A stretch of DNA of 64,000 nt, taken from contig CAJUGD010000003.1 in the NCBI GenBank assembly GCA_910586205.1, positions 81,385 to 145,384 of the forward strand, in the 5' to 3' direction. Source of the DNA: an uncultured Lachnospiraceae bacterium. GTDB lineage: Bacteria > Bacillota > Clostridia > Lachnospirales > Lachnospiraceae. This document shows, in pieces, positions 51,598 through 59,985 of this stretch. Position 1 is the first letter of the stretch. Every line of letters starts with the position of its first letter. The notes under the pieces were generated by a model. The model did no database searches, was not told the DNA's origin, and saw only the letters and a list, made by a program, of their open reading frames with translations. A program made the translations under genes and the position numbers.

Positions 51598-51688
51598 ATG
51601 AGTACTTGTGGTAAAAATGTTCGGTCAGAGCTGCATTTTCAGCGGCGCAGACTGTGCGGAAAATTAAAATTCAGGAGGAGATAACCTT

Positions 51689-51835
51689 ATGAAGCATGTA
51701 AAAACCTTAAATAACAAAACTCTGAAGGAGTCCATGAAAAAGGGCGGCTGTGGCGAGTGCCAGACTTCCTGCCAGTCAGCATGCAAGACTTCCTGTACTG
51801 TGGGCAACCAGAGCTGTGAGAATGCAAATCGGTAA
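51689..51835 (+). CDS. SCIFF ranthipeptide precursor (six cysteines in forty-five)
   Basis: A 48-residue peptide. The leader is MKHVKTLNNKTLKESMKKGG, the core CGECQTSCQSACKTSC then TVGNQSCENANR, with Cys at 21, 24, 28, 32, 36 and 43. This is the SCIFF family, nearly universal in Clostridia, whose Cys residues are joined to other residues by thioether bonds. The start is fixed by AGGAGGAG 7 bp upstream. The maturase gene follows after a terminator. The role of the mature peptide is unknown to me. Confidence 0.95.
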   Translation: MKHVKTLNNKTLKESMKKGGCGECQTSCQSACKTSCTVGNQSCENANR

Positions 51836-51871
51836 TCCATCTGAACCGTAGCATATGGAGAGAGTGAAAAG

Positions 51872-51904
51872 ACCCCTATAGTTTATAGCTTGTAGGGGTT
51901 TTTC
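51872..51904 (+). terminator. Terminator between SCIFF and its maturase
   Basis: ACCCCTATA (51872-51880) pairs with TGTAGGGGT (51891-51899, one wobble), followed by TTTTTC. It should let SCIFF message exceed that of the maturase. Confidence 0.75.
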
Positions 51905-51980
51905 GTCATGAGCGGGAGTTTTGCCGTAAAGATATATTTTGACTGAGGCTTGCCCCTTGGAAGGATAAAGGAGAGAATCT

Positions 51981-53390
51981 GTGATTCATCAATATAAAAA
52001 TAACGGCTATAATATTGTCATGGATGTTGCCAGCGGCTCTGTACACGTAGTAGATGACGTGGTATATGATGCGGTTGCTATTATAAAAAAGTCCCTGAAC
52101 GATCTGGAAAAACCGGAAAAGCTGAAAGACGAACTTCGGCGCCAGATTGCAGATGAGCTGGTTTTGGCATCCTATGAAACAGACGAAATACAGGAGGCTC
52201 TTGATGAGATCCAAATGCTGATTGATGATGAGGAGCTTTTTACTAAAGATATTTATCAAGAATATGTGACGGATTTTAAAAAGCGGAAAACAGTAGTAAA
52301 GGCATTATGCCTTCACATTGCCCACGACTGTAATCTTGGCTGTAAATACTGCTTTGCCGAGGAAGGGGAATATCATGGCAGGCGTGCTCTCATGAGCTTT
52401 GAGGTGGGAAAAAAGGCGCTGGATTTTTTGATTGCAAATTCCGGAAACCGCAGAAATCTGGAGGTGGATTTTTTCGGCGGAGAGCCGCTGATGAATTGGG
52501 AGGTAGTGCGTCATTTGGTGGAGTACGGAAGAAGTCAGGAGGAGAGCCATGGAAAAAAGTTTCGGTTTACCCTGACGACCAATGGGATGCTGCTCAATGA
52601 TGAAATTATGGAATTTTGCAACCAGGAAATGAGCAATGTGGTTTTAAGTTTAGACGGACGCAGGGAAATCAATGATTTTATGCGTCCAACCCGGAATGGA
52701 AAGGGCAGCAGTTATGATATCATTGTTCCTAAATTCCAGAAGTTTGCCAAGTCTCGTAAGGGAAAGGATTATTATGTAAGAGGGACATTTACCAGACATA
52801 ACCTGGATTTTTCTCAGGATGTGAAGCATTTTGCAGATTTGGGATTTGATCAGATGTCCATGGAGCCGGTGGTAGCTCCTTCCCAGGAGCCTTATGCCAT
52901 TAGAGAAGAAGATTTGCCGCAGATTATGGAAGAGTATGATAAGCTGGCTTTGGAGTATATTAAAAGAAAGAAGGAAGGAAAAGGCTTTCATTTTTTCCAT
53001 TTTAATATAGATTTGAGTCAAGGTCCCTGTGTGGCAAAAAGGCTTTCGGGATGCGGTTCAGGTACAGAGTATCTGGCAGTGACGCCCTGGGGAGACTTTT
53101 ATCCATGCCATCAGTTTGTGGGCAGAGAGGAATTTCGCATGGGAAGTGTGGATGACGGGATTCTTCGCACGGATATTCAGGATGAGTTTAAACTTTGTAA
53201 TGTATATGCAAAAGAAAAATGCAGAGAGTGTTTTGCCCGATTTTATTGCAGTGGAGGCTGCGCAGCCAATGCTTACAACTTTCATGGACAGATTACAGAT
53301 GCCTATGAGATTGGGTGCGAGATGCAGAAAAAGCGGATAGAATGTTCGATTATGATTCAGGCAGCTCTGAACGATGAGATAGGGCAGTGA
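51981..53390 (+). CDS. SCIFF radical SAM maturase (thioether-forming), SPASM domain
   Basis: A 469-residue radical SAM enzyme that makes the thioether cross-links in SCIFF. An N-terminal peptide-recognition-like region (about 1-95) precedes the radical SAM core: AHDCNLGCKYCFAEEG with Cys117, Cys121, Cys124 binding the [4Fe-4S] cluster, and FFGGEPLMNW. The C-terminal SPASM region has CVAKRLSGCGSG, CHQFVG, KCRECFARFYCSGGC and IGCEM for two auxiliary clusters. Starts at GTG 51981 with AAGGAGAG 6 bp upstream. Confidence 0.95.
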   Translation: MIHQYKNNGYNIVMDVASGSVHVVDDVVYDAVAIIKKSLNDLEKPEKLKDELRRQIADELVLASYETDEIQEALDEIQMLIDDEELFTKDIYQEYVTDFKKRKTVVKALCLHIAHDCNLGCKYCFAEEGEYHGRRALMSFEVGKKALDFLIANSGNRRNLEVDFFGGEPLMNWEVVRHLVEYGRSQEESHGKKFRFTLTTNGMLLNDEIMEFCNQEMSNVVLSLDGRREINDFMRPTRNGKGSSYDIIVPKFQKFAKSRKGKDYYVRGTFTRHNLDFSQDVKHFADLGFDQMSMEPVVAPSQEPYAIREEDLPQIMEEYDKLALEYIKRKKEGKGFHFFHFNIDLSQGPCVAKRLSGCGSGTEYLAVTPWGDFYPCHQFVGREEFRMGSVDDGILRTDIQDEFKLCNVYAKEKCRECFARFYCSGGCAANAYNFHGQITDAYEIGCEMQKKRIECSIMIQAALNDEIGQ

Positions 53391-53505
53391 GAGGATAAGG
53401 CATGAAGGATAAGGAGTGAAAACGGCTGTCACCTACCGGTTTTTAGAACCAGTGCCGGAAAGTGCTTCCAATATTAATTAGCTACAGAAGTAAGGAGAAA
53501 GAAGA

Positions 53506-55629
53506 ATGAATAACAGTAAGGGAAAGGGAATCTTAAGCCTGTTGATTCTGCTGTTTGCAGTAGGTTTGTTTGGATTCCTGGGATATGATACCATGGACAG
53601 CATTAAGCTGGGACTTGACCTGGCAGGAGGCGTCAGTATTACTTATCAGGCCGTGGAGGCTAATCCATCGGATGAGGATATGGCGGACACGGTTTACAAA
53701 CTGCAGCAGAGGGTGCAGAATTACAGTACAGAGGCAGAGGTTTACCGGGAAGGGGCTAATCGAATTAATATTGACATTCCTGGTGTGTCAGATGCCAATG
53801 CAATCCTGCAGGACCTGGGAAAGCCGGGTTCTCTGATGTTTTTGGATGAGACAGGGCAGGTGATTCTGACAGGGGATCAGGTTGCCACGGCCAAGGTGGG
53901 TCAAACCGAGCAGAATGGCATACGGTCCTATGTGGTCAGCCTGACCTTTACTCCGGAAGGCACTACAAGCTTTGCAGAGGCCACAACGAAAAATGTGGGA
54001 AAACAGATTGCCATTGTTTATGACGGAGCAGTGAAGTCCAGCCCGGTAGTCCGGGAGGCGATTACAGGAGGTCAATGTCAGATTGACGGCATGGAAGGAT
54101 ACGAGGAGGCTAATAATCTGGCATCTACCATCCGAATCGGTTCGCTGTCTTTGGAGCTGGAAGAACTGCGTTCCAATGTGGTTGGCGCTAAACTGGGCCA
54201 GGAAGCCATTTCTACCAGTTTAAAGGCAGGAGCTATTGGATTTGCTGTGGTGGCAGTATTTATGGCGGCTGTTTATCTGGTTCCTGGTGTGGCGGCTGTG
54301 CTGGCTTTAACCCTTTATGTAGGATTGATTTTGATACTGCTGGCAGCCTTTGAGGTGACGCTGACTTTGCCGGGTATTGCCGGAATCATTCTTTCGGTTG
54401 GTATGGCAGTAGATGCCAATGTGATTATTTTTACCCGAATCAAGGAGGAGCTGGGACATGGCAAGGTGGTGAAATCTGCCATTAAGACAGGCTTTAGCAA
54501 GGCATTATCTGCTATTGTAGATGGTAATGTGACCACACTGATTGCAGCGGCTGTATTGTATTTCCGCGGTTCTGGGACTGTGAAAGGCTTTGCTACAACT
54601 CTGGCAATCGGTATTATTCTGTCCATGTTTACCGCACTTTTTGTAACTCGGTTTGCACTTTACGGTTTGTTCAACTTAGGACTTGAAGACCCTAAGTTTT
54701 ATGGTGTAAAAAAAGACGGGAAATTGATCCGTTTTTTGGGAAAGAAAAAGCTTTGCTTTGCAATTTCTATTGTGATGATTGTTGCTGGGTGGGGAGCCAT
54801 GCTGTTGAATAATGGCCAGACTGGAAAAGCGCTGAATTATGGTATGGACTTTACAGGTGGCACCTCCACAAATGTGACTTTTAATGAAAATCTTTCTTTG
54901 GAAGATATTTCCAGCCGTGTGGTTCCTGTAGTGTCTCAGATTACAGGGGATGCAGATGTACAAACGCAGAAGGTGGAAGGCACCAATGAGGTTATCATTA
55001 AGACAAAGACCTTGAGTGTGGACCAAAGGCAGGCATTGTCAGACGCTATGGTAGAAAGTTTTGGAGTGGAGGCAGAAAAAATCACGGCAGAGAGCATTTC
55101 TGCTGCAGTCAGCAAGGAGATGAAGCAGGATGCGGTGATGGCAGTTGTGATTGCCACTGTGCTGATGCTTCTGTATATTTGGTTCCGGTTTAAGGATATT
55201 CGTTTTGCCACCAGTGCGATTTTGGCTTTGGTACATGATGTGCTGGTAGTTCTCACCTTTTATGCAGTGGCAAAATGGTCAGTGGGATCTACCTTCATTG
55301 CTTGTATGCTGACGATTGTGGGATATTCCATTAATGCGACTATTGTTATTTTTGACCGTATTCGGGAAAATCTGGCAGCAAAAGCGCCAAAGCAGCAGTT
55401 GGATGAATTGGTTGACCAGAGTATTACCCAGACCTTTACCCGAAGCATTAACACATCACTGACCACCTTTATTATGGTGTTTGTGCTGTTTATCATGGGA
55501 GTATCTTCTATTCGGGAGTTTGCGCTTCCTCTGATGACAGGAATTGTATGCGGAACATATTCTTCTGTGTGTGTGACCGGGGCTTTGTGGTATGTGATGA
55601 CAACGGTTAAGGGAAAGAAGGATGCATAG
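53506..55629 (+). CDS. secDF: Fused protein translocase SecD-SecF
   Basis: A 707-residue single-chain SecDF that uses the proton gradient to pull exported proteins through SecYEG. The SecD half (about 1-400) has LDLAGGVSITYQAV, the P1 loop, and PGIAGIILSVGMAVDANVIIFTRIKEE; the SecF half (about 410-707) has LNYGMDFTGGTSTNV and LTIVGYSINATIVIFDRIREN. Both halves carry the proton-relay Asp in these D-x-N-V/ and F-D-R-I type segments. Some six helices occur in each half. SD AAGGAG. It lies between the SCIFF maturase and tgt, a conserved order. Confidence 0.95.
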   Translation: MNNSKGKGILSLLILLFAVGLFGFLGYDTMDSIKLGLDLAGGVSITYQAVEANPSDEDMADTVYKLQQRVQNYSTEAEVYREGANRINIDIPGVSDANAILQDLGKPGSLMFLDETGQVILTGDQVATAKVGQTEQNGIRSYVVSLTFTPEGTTSFAEATTKNVGKQIAIVYDGAVKSSPVVREAITGGQCQIDGMEGYEEANNLASTIRIGSLSLELEELRSNVVGAKLGQEAISTSLKAGAIGFAVVAVFMAAVYLVPGVAAVLALTLYVGLILILLAAFEVTLTLPGIAGIILSVGMAVDANVIIFTRIKEELGHGKVVKSAIKTGFSKALSAIVDGNVTTLIAAAVLYFRGSGTVKGFATTLAIGIILSMFTALFVTRFALYGLFNLGLEDPKFYGVKKDGKLIRFLGKKKLCFAISIVMIVAGWGAMLLNNGQTGKALNYGMDFTGGTSTNVTFNENLSLEDISSRVVPVVSQITGDADVQTQKVEGTNEVIIKTKTLSVDQRQALSDAMVESFGVEAEKITAESISAAVSKEMKQDAVMAVVIATVLMLLYIWFRFKDIRFATSAILALVHDVLVVLTFYAVAKWSVGSTFIACMLTIVGYSINATIVIFDRIRENLAAKAPKQQLDELVDQSITQTFTRSINTSLTTFIMVFVLFIMGVSSIREFALPLMTGIVCGTYSSVCVTGALWYVMTTVKGKKDA

Positions 55630-55668
55630 ACTGCAGCACAGGAAGGAACCGCCTAAAAAGGAGAGCGG

Positions 55669-56802
55669 ATGAGATATCAATTAATAACAACAGATGGACG
55701 TGCCAAGCGGGCAGAGGTGCAGACCGTTCATGGTACGATCCAGACGCCGGTTTTTATGAATGTGGGAACAGTGGCTGCCATTAAAGGAGCCGTGTCTACC
55801 GATGATCTGCGTCAGATCGGCACTCAGGTAGAGCTTTCTAATACGTATCATCTTCATGTGCGTACTGGAGACAGGCTGATCCGTCAGTTTGGCGGACTTC
55901 ACCGTTTTATGAATTGGGACAGACCGATTCTTACGGACTCTGGCGGCTTTCAGGTTTTCTCCCTGGCAGGACTGCGCAAGATACGGGAAGAAGGAGTTTA
56001 TTTCAGTTCTCATATTGACGGAAGAAAGATTTTTATGGGACCAGAGGAGAGTATGCAGATACAATCAAACTTAGGTTCTACCATTGCCATGGCTTTTGAT
56101 GAGTGCCCTTCCAGCAGGGCTGATTTAGAATATATGAAAAACTCCGTGGAGAGGACAACCCGGTGGCTGGAGCGGTGTAAAAAGGAAATGGCACGTCTTA
56201 ATTCCCTGCCGGATACCATTAACCGGGAGCAGCTTTTATTTGGAATCAATCAGGGAGGGGTGGCAGAGTCTATCCGTATTGAGCATGCAAAAATGATTGC
56301 AGATATGGATTTGGATGGATATGCCGTGGGAGGATTAGCGGTAGGGGAAAGCCATGAGGAGATGTATCGGATTCTGGATGTAACTGTGCCGCATTTGCCC
56401 CAAAATAAACCTACTTACCTGATGGGAGTAGGTACTCCCGCCAATATTTTAGAGGCAGTGGACAGAGGTGTGGATTTTTTTGACTGTGTTTATCCGTCTC
56501 GAAACGGGCGGCACAGCCATGTATATACCAATCAGGGGAAGCTGAACCTGCTGAATCAGAAATATGAGTTGGATTCCCGACCGATTGAGGAAGGGTGCCA
56601 ATGTCCGGCATGCCGTTCCTACAGCCGGGCTTACATCCGCCATCTTTTTAAAGCAAAAGAAATGTTGGGAATGCGATTATGTGTCTTGCACAATTTGTAT
56701 TTTTATAATACAATGATGAAAGAGATCCGCGATGCAATCGAAGAACACCGTTATGCGGACTATAAAGCCAGGAAGCTTAGCGGAATGGAGGCAGGACATT
56801 AA
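55669..56802 (+). CDS. tgt: Queuine/preQ1 tRNA-guanine transglycosylase
   Basis: Swaps guanine-34 for the preQ1 base in tRNAs with GUN anticodons. The 377 residues match the family: VQTVHGTIQTPVFMNVGTVA at the start, catalytic Asp in ILTDSGGFQVFSL (about 88-100), GLAVGESHEEM, MGVGTPANILEAVDRGVDFFDCVYP, and zinc ligands in EGCQCPACRSYSRAYIRHL (about 308-326). It lies 39 bp after secDF and 84 bp before yajC. No queuosine synthesis genes are in the window. Confidence 0.97.
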   Translation: MRYQLITTDGRAKRAEVQTVHGTIQTPVFMNVGTVAAIKGAVSTDDLRQIGTQVELSNTYHLHVRTGDRLIRQFGGLHRFMNWDRPILTDSGGFQVFSLAGLRKIREEGVYFSSHIDGRKIFMGPEESMQIQSNLGSTIAMAFDECPSSRADLEYMKNSVERTTRWLERCKKEMARLNSLPDTINREQLLFGINQGGVAESIRIEHAKMIADMDLDGYAVGGLAVGESHEEMYRILDVTVPHLPQNKPTYLMGVGTPANILEAVDRGVDFFDCVYPSRNGRHSHVYTNQGKLNLLNQKYELDSRPIEEGCQCPACRSYSRAYIRHLFKAKEMLGMRLCVLHNLYFYNTMMKEIRDAIEEHRYADYKARKLSGMEAGH

Positions 56803-56886
56803 GTGCCTGCCAGGAGACAATATTATTAAAGAAAGAAAATGCAGATTCCCGGCAAGGCGGCGGGAAAGTCTGTAAGGAGGAAGCGT

Positions 56887-57183
56887 ATGTTAGTAGCAAC
56901 ACAAACCGGCGGAATGCCAGTCTCTCTGTTATTTGGCTATATTATCTTCTTTGTTGTCCTGATGTATTTTATGGCGATTCGCCCTCAGCAGAAGGAAAAG
57001 AAGAAAAGAGAGGAACTGATGGCCAGCGTGGCAATCGGAGATACAGTGCTGACCAGCAGTGGATTCTATGGCGTTATCATTGATATGACGGACGATACGG
57101 TGATCGTAGAGTTCGGAAGTGATCGTCATTGCCGGATTCCTATGCAGAAGGCAGCAATCGTGCAGGTGGAAAAGCCCCAGTAG
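56887..57183 (+). CDS. yajC: Preprotein translocase subunit YajC
   Basis: A 98-residue membrane protein that joins the SecDF-YajC complex. One transmembrane helix (LLFGYIIFFVVLMYFMAI, about 15-32) is followed by RPQQKEKKKREELM and the SH3-like part (AIGDTVLTSSGFYGVI). Start ATG 56887 is chosen over ATG 56839 because AAGGAGG (56876-56882) lies 5 bp upstream. Its place just after tgt, near secDF, is the conserved secDF-tgt-yajC arrangement in rearranged order. Confidence 0.95.
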   Translation: MLVATQTGGMPVSLLFGYIIFFVVLMYFMAIRPQQKEKKKREELMASVAIGDTVLTSSGFYGVIIDMTDDTVIVEFGSDRHCRIPMQKAAIVQVEKPQ

Positions 57184-57207
57184 AGCAGGATTTTGGGAAA
57201 CATTGAG

Positions 57208-57250
57208 AAAAAACAGACAGAGTGCCAGGAAAGGGTTCTGTCTGTTTTTT
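57208..57250 (+). terminator. Strong terminator after yajC
   Basis: AAAAAACAGACAGA (57208-57221) pairs with TCTGTCTGTTTTTT (57237-57250) in a perfect 14-bp stem ending in T's. It closes the secDF-tgt-yajC block. Confidence 0.9.
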
Positions 57251-57584
57251 AGTTTGATTTTTTATTTAAAAAGGATTTGTATTTTGGAAGATTATGTGGT
57301 ATGATAAAAACACTTATCAAAGAAAATCTTTTTTCTAGATGATTCTGGTGGGGAATGCCATCTGACATCGGCTGTATCAGCCGGAGATTCAAATTTTTTG
57401 TAATAGTGAACAACTATGAAAATCTAAGAGATATTTCCAGGTCCTTTTAATGATGAATGAATAAAAATGGGACGCAAGATAGGGGGTGGCAGTTTACATG
57501 GAATTATATTGACGGTCTGTAAGAGGGAGTGGTAAAATAATAATAGGAAAAGGACTGACGGAAAAAATATGAGGAGGAATCAAT
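57251..57584 (+). other. 334-bp intergenic region with one promoter
   Basis: No convincing gene. It holds a small hairpin CGGCTG-tat-CAGCCG (about 57369-57383) and a promoter TTGACG (57509-57514), 18 bp, TAAAAT (57533-57538), which would drive the heptad-repeat gene. The rest is AT-rich and shows nothing I can name. Confidence 0.55.
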
Positions 57585-58127
57585 ATGAGTGAAGAAACCA
57601 GGATGATATTGGAAAGATTAGACTATATGCAGAATGATATACGAGAGATGAAGCAGGATATTAGAGAATTGAAGGAAGATGTGGCAGTGCTGAAGGAAGA
57701 TGTGGCGGTACTGAAGGAAGATGTAGCAGTGCTGAAGGAAGATGTAGCAGTGCTGAAGGAAGATGTGGCAGTGCTGAAGGAAGATGTAGCAGTGCTGAAA
57801 GAAGATGTGGCGGTACTGAAAGAAGATGTGAGGATTTTGAAAATAGAAGTTAAGACATTGAGAGAAGATGTGGATGGTTTAATTGAGAAGACGGATCAGT
57901 TAAACAGCAGAATGGATAAGGTAGAAAGCGCTATTGTGAGGCTGGACACTACCATTGAAAATAAAATATGGAAGGCGATCAAAGTGACAGGAGAGGGGCA
58001 TGACTTTCTTAAGATGGGGGTGGAAGAAGCAAGATCCATGCAGGTGAAAAATGAATGGATGGAAATCCATATTTTGAAACTGGAATCTGATATGCTGAAG
58101 GTTAAGGAAGTCGTAGGTATTATCTGA
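57585..58127 (+). CDS. Coiled-coil protein with seven identical heptads
   Basis: A 180-residue hydrophilic protein. Residues about 29-84 are LKEDVAV repeated seven times and then LKEDVRI; with Leu at a and Val at d or e this is an ideal coiled coil. The flanks (MSEETRMILERLDYMQNDI and LKIEVKTLREDVDGLIEKT) keep the heptad register, giving about 110 residues of continuous coil. The C-terminal about 60 residues (WKAIKVTGEGHDFLKMGVEEA) are helical with no motif I know. No signal or membrane segment. SD GAGGAGG. Single gene with its own promoter and terminator. Function unknown; likely a self-associating cytoplasmic protein. Confidence 0.85.
   Translation: MSEETRMILERLDYMQNDIREMKQDIRELKEDVAVLKEDVAVLKEDVAVLKEDVAVLKEDVAVLKEDVAVLKEDVAVLKEDVRILKIEVKTLREDVDGLIEKTDQLNSRMDKVESAIVRLDTTIENKIWKAIKVTGEGHDFLKMGVEEARSMQVKNEWMEIHILKLESDMLKVKEVVGII
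57669..57836 (+). repeat. In-frame 21-bp tandem repeat, eight units
   Basis: Eight 21-bp units code the LKEDVAV/LKEDVRI heptads. Units differ only at synonymous or near-synonymous positions (GTG/GTA, GCA/GCG, AAG/AAA), so the array looks recently amplified. Loss or gain of units would keep the frame. Confidence 0.95.
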
Positions 58128-58160
58128 TTCAAATATTGAGCTCTGTGTAAAATATGATAA

Positions 58161-58200
58161 AAAAAGGCCCCTGCCGGGACATTCCGGCAGGAGCCTTTTT
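58161..58200. terminator. Bidirectional terminator
   Basis: AAAAAGGC-c-CCTGCCGG (58161-58177) pairs with CCGGCAGG-a-GCCTTTTT (58184-58200). A- and T-runs flank it on both sides, so it can end the heptad-repeat gene (plus) and the hydrogenase operon (minus). Confidence 0.9.
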
Positions 58201-58220
58201 AAGATGCTGTCAGCAATGAC

Positions 58221-59975
58221 TTAAAGTTCATTGATTTTCCTTTTGATATATGTGGTATGCAGCAAATGATGTGCTTTGGAGCTTCCGGGCTTTCCGAGAT
58301 AGGTATCATAAAGCTCCTTGATAGCAGGATTCTCGTGAGACTTACGAATCGGGTTGTCTTTATCAGAATCATACAGTACCTTAGCACGCAGAGCACGGAT
58401 GTCAACGGTATTGCGAACATATCCAGGCTGCTGAGGCTGGCCTCCGCCGTTAATACAGCCGCCTGGGCAGCCCATAATCTCAATAAAGTGGTAGTTGGCT
58501 TCGCCGGATTTTACTTTATTGAGAAGGTTTCTGGCATTGCCGAGACCGGAGGCAACAGCGACCTTTACGTCCATGCCCGCCACAGTATAGACAGCTTCCT
58601 TAATGCCTTCCATGCCGCGCACATCTGTAAAGTCTAAGCTTGCCAGTTCTTCACCGGTTAAGGTTTCCACAGCAGTACGCAGGGCAGCTTCCATAACGCC
58701 GCCTGTGGCGCCGAAGATTACGGCAGCACCGGTTCCGAGACCCAAAGGTGCGTCAAAGCTTTCATCTGGCAGTTCTGTAAACCGAAGCCCTACACGCTTA
58801 ATCATGCGTGCTAATTCACGGGTAGTCAGAGAAATGTCCACATCAGGAACTCCGTTGGCTGCCTGATCCGGACGCTGCACTTCAAATTTCTTTGCAGTAC
58901 AGGGCATGATGGAAACAGACACAATATCCTTGGGATCAATCCCTGCTTTTTCAGCGTAGTAGGATTTTGCAATGGCGCCGAACATCTGCTGCGGTGATTT
59001 ACAGCTTGACAGATTTTCAGTCATATCCGGGAAATAATGTTCACAATACTTAATCCATCCCGGAGAACAGGAGGTAATCATGGGAAGAACACCGCCGTTT
59101 TGGACACGGTCGATAAACTCATGGGCTTCCTCCATAATTGTGAGATCTGCACTGAAGTCCGTGTCAAATACCTTGTCAAAACCGATCCGCCTGAGAGCGG
59201 CAGCCATTTTTCCTTCCACATTAGTTCCGATGGGATAGCCAAATTCTTCCCCAAGTCCGGCACGGACAGCGGGAGCAGTCTGCACAATCACATGCTTGGA
59301 CGGATCGGCAATAGCAGCCAGAACCTCATCGATCTGGGATTTTTCCTGAAGGGCGCCTGTGGGACAGACGGCAATACACTGACCGCAGGACACACAGCTT
59401 GTTTCGCCTAATCCCATCTCAAAGGGTGAGCCGATAAAGGTGGCAAAACCACGCTCATTAGGGCCGATCACACCGATTCCCTGCACCTTTTCGCAGACTG
59501 CTGAACAGCGGCGGCACAGAATACATTTGCTGTTGTCGCGGATCATATGGGCAGCGCTGTCATCAATGCAGGACGGGGTACGCTCGCCGTCATATTTGCC
59601 CTCATCATCCACACCCAGTTCTTTGGCAAGCTGCTGCAGCTCACAATTTCCGCTGCGAACACAAGATAAGCACTTACGGTCATGGTTGGATAACAAAAGC
59701 TGTAAAGTCTTTTTGCGTGATTCCAGTACCTTGGGGGTGTTGGTCCACACTTCCATATTTTCATTGATGGGATAGACGCAGGCAGCTACCAGGCTTCTGG
59801 CGCCTTTGACCTCCACCACACACATCCGGCAGGCCGCGATCTCATTGATCTCTTTTAAATAGCAGAGGGTAGGGATCTCGATATGAGCCAGTCTGGCTGC
59901 TTCCAGTATGGTGGAGCCTTTTGGAGCGCTTACTTCTATGCCGTTTATTTTAATTGTAATATTCTCCATATCCAT
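58221..59975 (-). CDS. hydA: [FeFe]-hydrogenase catalytic subunit, HydA of NADH-linked trimer
   Basis: A 584-residue catalytic subunit of an electron-bifurcating type hydrogenase. N-terminal [2Fe-2S] domain (CYLKEINEIAACRMC, about 35-50), NuoG-like His-ligated cluster region (HDRKCLSCVRSGNCELQ), two [4Fe-4S] motifs (CILCRRCSAVC, CVSCGQCIAVC; about 150-210), and the H-cluster loops MITSCSPGWIKYCEHYFPD (L1), IMPCTAKKFEVQR (L2) and EIMGCPGGCINGGGQP (L3). All catalytic residues expected for group A are present, including the proton-path Cys in L1 region. With HydB and HydC it would oxidise NADH and reduced ferredoxin to make H2 in the cytoplasm. Stop lies 20 bp from the terminator. Confidence 0.95.
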   Translation of the reverse strand: MDMENITIKINGIEVSAPKGSTILEAARLAHIEIPTLCYLKEINEIAACRMCVVEVKGARSLVAACVYPINENMEVWTNTPKVLESRKKTLQLLLSNHDRKCLSCVRSGNCELQQLAKELGVDDEGKYDGERTPSCIDDSAAHMIRDNSKCILCRRCSAVCEKVQGIGVIGPNERGFATFIGSPFEMGLGETSCVSCGQCIAVCPTGALQEKSQIDEVLAAIADPSKHVIVQTAPAVRAGLGEEFGYPIGTNVEGKMAAALRRIGFDKVFDTDFSADLTIMEEAHEFIDRVQNGGVLPMITSCSPGWIKYCEHYFPDMTENLSSCKSPQQMFGAIAKSYYAEKAGIDPKDIVSVSIMPCTAKKFEVQRPDQAANGVPDVDISLTTRELARMIKRVGLRFTELPDESFDAPLGLGTGAAVIFGATGGVMEAALRTAVETLTGEELASLDFTDVRGMEGIKEAVYTVAGMDVKVAVASGLGNARNLLNKVKSGEANYHFIEIMGCPGGCINGGGQPQQPGYVRNTVDIRALRAKVLYDSDKDNPIRKSHENPAIKELYDTYLGKPGSSKAHHLLHTTYIKRKINEL

Positions 59976-59985
59976 TCTCCTTCAG

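Noticed and set aside
56839..56886. Longer YajC starting at the upstream ATG
   Set aside because: The extra residues are basic and precede a well-placed SD at 56876-56882 that fits the ATG at 56887.
57669..57836. CRISPR-like array
   Set aside because: Units are 21 bp, contiguous, without spacers, and encode in-frame heptads.
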